Source: JABGQS01 sp963666505 (GTDB lineage: Bacteria > Bacillota > Clostridia > Christensenellales > SZUA-584). From it: a DNA stretch of 64,000 nt. A program made the translations under genes and the position numbers. Positions 62,228-64,000 of the stretch are shown here, piece after piece. Where the stretch lies: positions 682,001-746,000 of the forward strand of contig CAXXXL010000003.1 in NCBI GenBank assembly GCA_963666505.2. The letters are read 5' to 3'. Below the pieces are notes generated by a model. The model did no database searches and was not told the origin of the DNA. It saw nothing but the letters and a program-made list of their open reading frames with translations. Position 1 is the stretch's first letter, and the number at the start of each line of letters is the position of its first letter.

Positions 62228-62743
62228 GAGAAACTGTTATGCTTTGCCAGCGAATCTGTTGGGAAAAAGGCGGCCTGCCTGCTGGATGCTTATTTCAGGC
62301 TGAGCGGGCTCAGTGCTGAAAACAAGCGAGTTGACCGTGACGATATAAAAGCTGGGGACCTTTTACTTGACAGGGACGGAAGCATATCGGGTTTGTATAT
62401 GGGAGACGGAAGCGCAGTTGTGCCGGACAAGCATGGCAGAATGGACAGTGTGGACATAGATAAGGTTGGAAAAGCGGTTTTTGCCCGGCCGATGCATCCC
62501 GATTTCGAGAAAGCGGATGCGGTTTATGTACGCAGGATGAGAAAAGTAAAGGGAACGATGAGCGGTGACGACATAAGGGCAGTACAGAAAGCACTTCTGG
62601 CCCTAGGGCTGTATTCAGGCAAGCCGGACGGCAGGTTTGCCGCAAAGACAAAGCGTGCAGTTGAGAAGTTCCAGAAGGAAAACGGGCTTGAAGCGGACGG
62701 TACAGTAGGATATAAAGTCTGGAAAATGCTGACCGGGAGGTGA
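62228..62743 (+). pseudogene. NlpC/P60-type lysin with peptidoglycan-binding domain, N-terminus lost to IS110
   Basis: The frame opens right after the IS110 flank without a start codon (KLLCFASESVGKKAACLLDA) and runs to 62743. The middle matches the NlpC/P60 pattern seen in the next lysin (DDIKAGDLLLDRDGSISGLY beside AGDLVFYRSASAGRITH there). The C-terminal ~65 residues are a PG_binding_1 domain (VQKALLALGLYSGKPDGRFA; VEKFQKENGLEADGTVG). The Cys-containing N-terminal part is missing, so the peptidase cannot work. Confidence 0.8.
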
Positions 62744-62747
62744 ACGG

Positions 62748-62882
62748 ATGGAAGCTGTAGTAACTGGTGTGTGTGTTGGCGTTGCGATGCTTATCATAAA
62801 CGGCGTTGTTATGCTGATAAGGCGCAGAAAGCGGATTCGAAAAAGGAGGCGGAAACGACAATGGACAACAGCCAAAGGATAA
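62748..62882 (+). CDS. Possible holin-like small membrane protein
   Basis: A 44-residue frame starting MEAVVTGVCVGVAMLIINGV behind GGGAGGTG, with one long helix and an extremely basic tail (RRRKRIRKRRRKRQ). Position between two lysin genes and the single-helix, positive-tail form suit a class of small holins or antiholins. It overlaps the next gene in another frame. Confidence 0.5.
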   Translation: MEAVVTGVCVGVAMLIINGVVMLIRRRKRIRKRRRKRQWTTAKG

Positions 62883-63040
62883 CACAGCTGGAGAAAAAGG
62901 CAGACGAAACAAAAGAACTCGTCAAGCTGACTCTGGCAACGTGCATAATACTTGGAGACGGTATGGTGCAGAACGGGATCAACGGCGAGTTTAAACGGAC
63001 GTTTTGCGAGAAAAAGCAGGACGCATTAAAAATGCTGTGA
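62861..63040 (+). CDS. Small phage protein (XhlA-like)
   Basis: A 59-residue protein from the ATG at 62861 behind AAAAGGAGG: MDNSQRITQLEKKADETKEL forms a coiled coil, followed by a mildly hydrophobic part (VKLTLATCIILGDGMVQNGI). The form resembles small haemolysin-like lysis accessory proteins (XhlA) that lie before lysins. Not certain. Confidence 0.55.
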   Translation: MDNSQRITQLEKKADETKELVKLTLATCIILGDGMVQNGINGEFKRTFCEKKQDALKML

Positions 63041-63055
63041 TATAAGGAGAGTAAA

Positions 63056-64000
63056 ATGGAGTATAACGAATATGTGGAGCAGTGGCAGCAGACCATTGCC
63101 GGCCGGGGTGCAGACATTGGCAGGGCAGGTATCGACGGGAAGTTTGGGCCGGATACGCTCAAGGCAAGCATTGGAGTTCTTTGTAAGCAAAACGAGCAGC
63201 CGGACGAAGAGCCGGTAAAGAACGCCGTATGTACGGCGAGAAGTTACGTAAACGTAAGGGACGGGCGCGGCGGAGACTACAGGCAGTATAAAGACATCGG
63301 CAACGTTTATGCGGGTGAGACGGTAGAGGTTATGGATGAAGACCTGAGCGAAGAGTATGTGAAGATAGTGTGGCAGGGCGGCATCGGCTATGCTTACAAC
63401 GCCTCGGGTAAATATTTTAAATATGTCGGTGAAAACGATGAACCGGCGTGCGAGAAGGTGCTTGGGTTTTTGGAGGTAGTAAAAGAGATAGCAACGCCGG
63501 TGGACGGCGTAAACGCAAAGTATATATTCGGAGCGGAAGGAGGCAGGATAACAAGAAGCTATGTGGAGGCAAGGAACAGAGCGCATCCGGAGTATTTTAC
63601 TAACGGAAGGCTGGAGCTATTGCTGAAGATCGCAGACGAGTGTGAGAAAAAGGGCGAATGGGTATACCCTATGCACCATGCATGGGATTGCAGCGGGCTT
63701 TGGTGGTATGGAGCCAATAAGGTTAAGCTGTATGGTGACAAGACAGTGGATTCGACTGCTGCGGGCGTTTATGCGAACTACTGCACACCCATACAAAAGA
63801 GCGAGCTTCGGGCGGGTGACCTTGTGTTTTACAGGTCTGCTTCTGCCGGCAGGATAACGCACATGGGTATCGTCGGGAAAGGCGGTGTTGTGTATGAGGC
63901 GATGAGCGGATATACTGGTGTAGTAACGGGCGACAGCGTGAATGACAGGACGGCGGTATATCTTCCGGGGGCTCACAAAGCCGGGCAGATTTTCAAACGG
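63056..64000 (+). CDS. NlpC/P60 endolysin with SH3b domain, 3' end outside window
   Basis: The first 315 residues of a lysin from an ATG behind AAGGAGAG. Residues ~1-45 resemble a peptidoglycan-binding-like repeat (GRAGIDGKFGPDTLKASIGV). An SH3b domain follows (ARSYVNVRDGRGGDYRQYKD; GETVEVMDEDLSEEYVKIVW). The NlpC/P60 peptidase has WDCSGLWWYGANKVKL (catalytic Cys), AGDLVFYRSA, and ITHMGIVGKGGVVYEAMSGY (catalytic His). It would cut peptide stems to release virions. No stop is reached by base 64000. Confidence 0.9.
   Translation, partial: MEYNEYVEQWQQTIAGRGADIGRAGIDGKFGPDTLKASIGVLCKQNEQPDEEPVKNAVCTARSYVNVRDGRGGDYRQYKDIGNVYAGETVEVMDEDLSEEYVKIVWQGGIGYAYNASGKYFKYVGENDEPACEKVLGFLEVVKEIATPVDGVNAKYIFGAEGGRITRSYVEARNRAHPEYFTNGRLELLLKIADECEKKGEWVYPMHHAWDCSGLWWYGANKVKLYGDKTVDSTAAGVYANYCTPIQKSELRAGDLVFYRSASAGRITHMGIVGKGGVVYEAMSGYTGVVTGDSVNDRTAVYLPGAHKAGQIFKR

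Noticed and set aside
36601..64000. Gene transfer agent
   Set aside because: The cluster is not close to known GTA gene orders, contains mobile elements and a broken lysin, and packaging behaviour cannot be read from sequence.

Overview
The window looks like a chromosome segment of an anaerobic Firmicute of class Clostridia. The evidence is the arginine gene order, Trk potassium uptake, frequent TTG and GTG starts with strong AGGAGG-type ribosome sites, dockerin domains, and compact operons of moderate GC content. No rRNA or marker gene allows a closer placement.

Bases 1-17.9 kb are ordinary chromosome. A leftward arginine/carbamoyl-phosphate operon (argC-argB-argD-carB) has an ArgR-like box over its promoter. 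It is followed by glycerate kinase and a rightward metal-resistance operon (SmtB/CzrA-type ArsR regulator, SO_0444-type permease, HMA metallochaperone, degenerate EPSP-synthase-like protein). Next come a GEMM-type cyclic-dinucleotide riboswitch ahead of an unknown membrane protein, a beta-CASP nuclease, a substrate-binding protein, an ABC exporter, a thioesterase, a C39-like protein and two CAT-anticodon tRNAs (initiator and elongator Met).

Bases 17.9-22.7 kb are a small accessory patch: an AT-rich gene-poor stretch, a lipoprotein, an IS3 remnant broken by an IS21 element, and a 5'-damaged mini-protein carrying a GIIGGADGPTS motif. Bases 22.9-36.4 kb return to chromosome: arsenate reductase, an LEA-like protein, a DUF3604 protein, a half-length AI-2E permease, a TetR-controlled ABC-2 exporter operon with two matching operators, trkA-trkH, a dockerin-amidase and a pair of related membrane proteins.

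Bases 36.5-64 kb hold a defective, short-tailed (P22-like) prophage that is interrupted and decorated. Terminase genes (the small subunit has an in-frame amber codon) are separated from the portal by five host-like genes (Pr6Pr membrane protein, NYN-LOTUS protein, MFS permease, SnoaL-like protein, sialidase-like protein). A 7.6-kb locus bounded by 88-bp direct repeats follows. It has the layout of a polymorphic toxin system: one long repeat-bearing protein with a C-terminal effector-like domain, then several 5'-truncated cassettes that repeat the same junction module, each followed by small membrane or lipoprotein genes that could be immunity proteins. The virion block continues with portal, a toxin-antitoxin-chaperone module (HigB-HigA-SecB-like), scaffold, coat, decoration/connector candidates, a gp10-like hub protein, a fibre-like protein, a dockerin-bearing protein, an IS110 element that has beheaded an NlpC/P60 gene, a holin-like protein and a second NlpC/P60 lysin running off the right edge. 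No integrase, phage repressor or tape measure gene is visible.

The most notable proposal is that a phage particle, perhaps domesticated, carries or delivers an effector whose C-terminus can be exchanged for stored cassettes. This is an inference from architecture; no effector domain was recognised.
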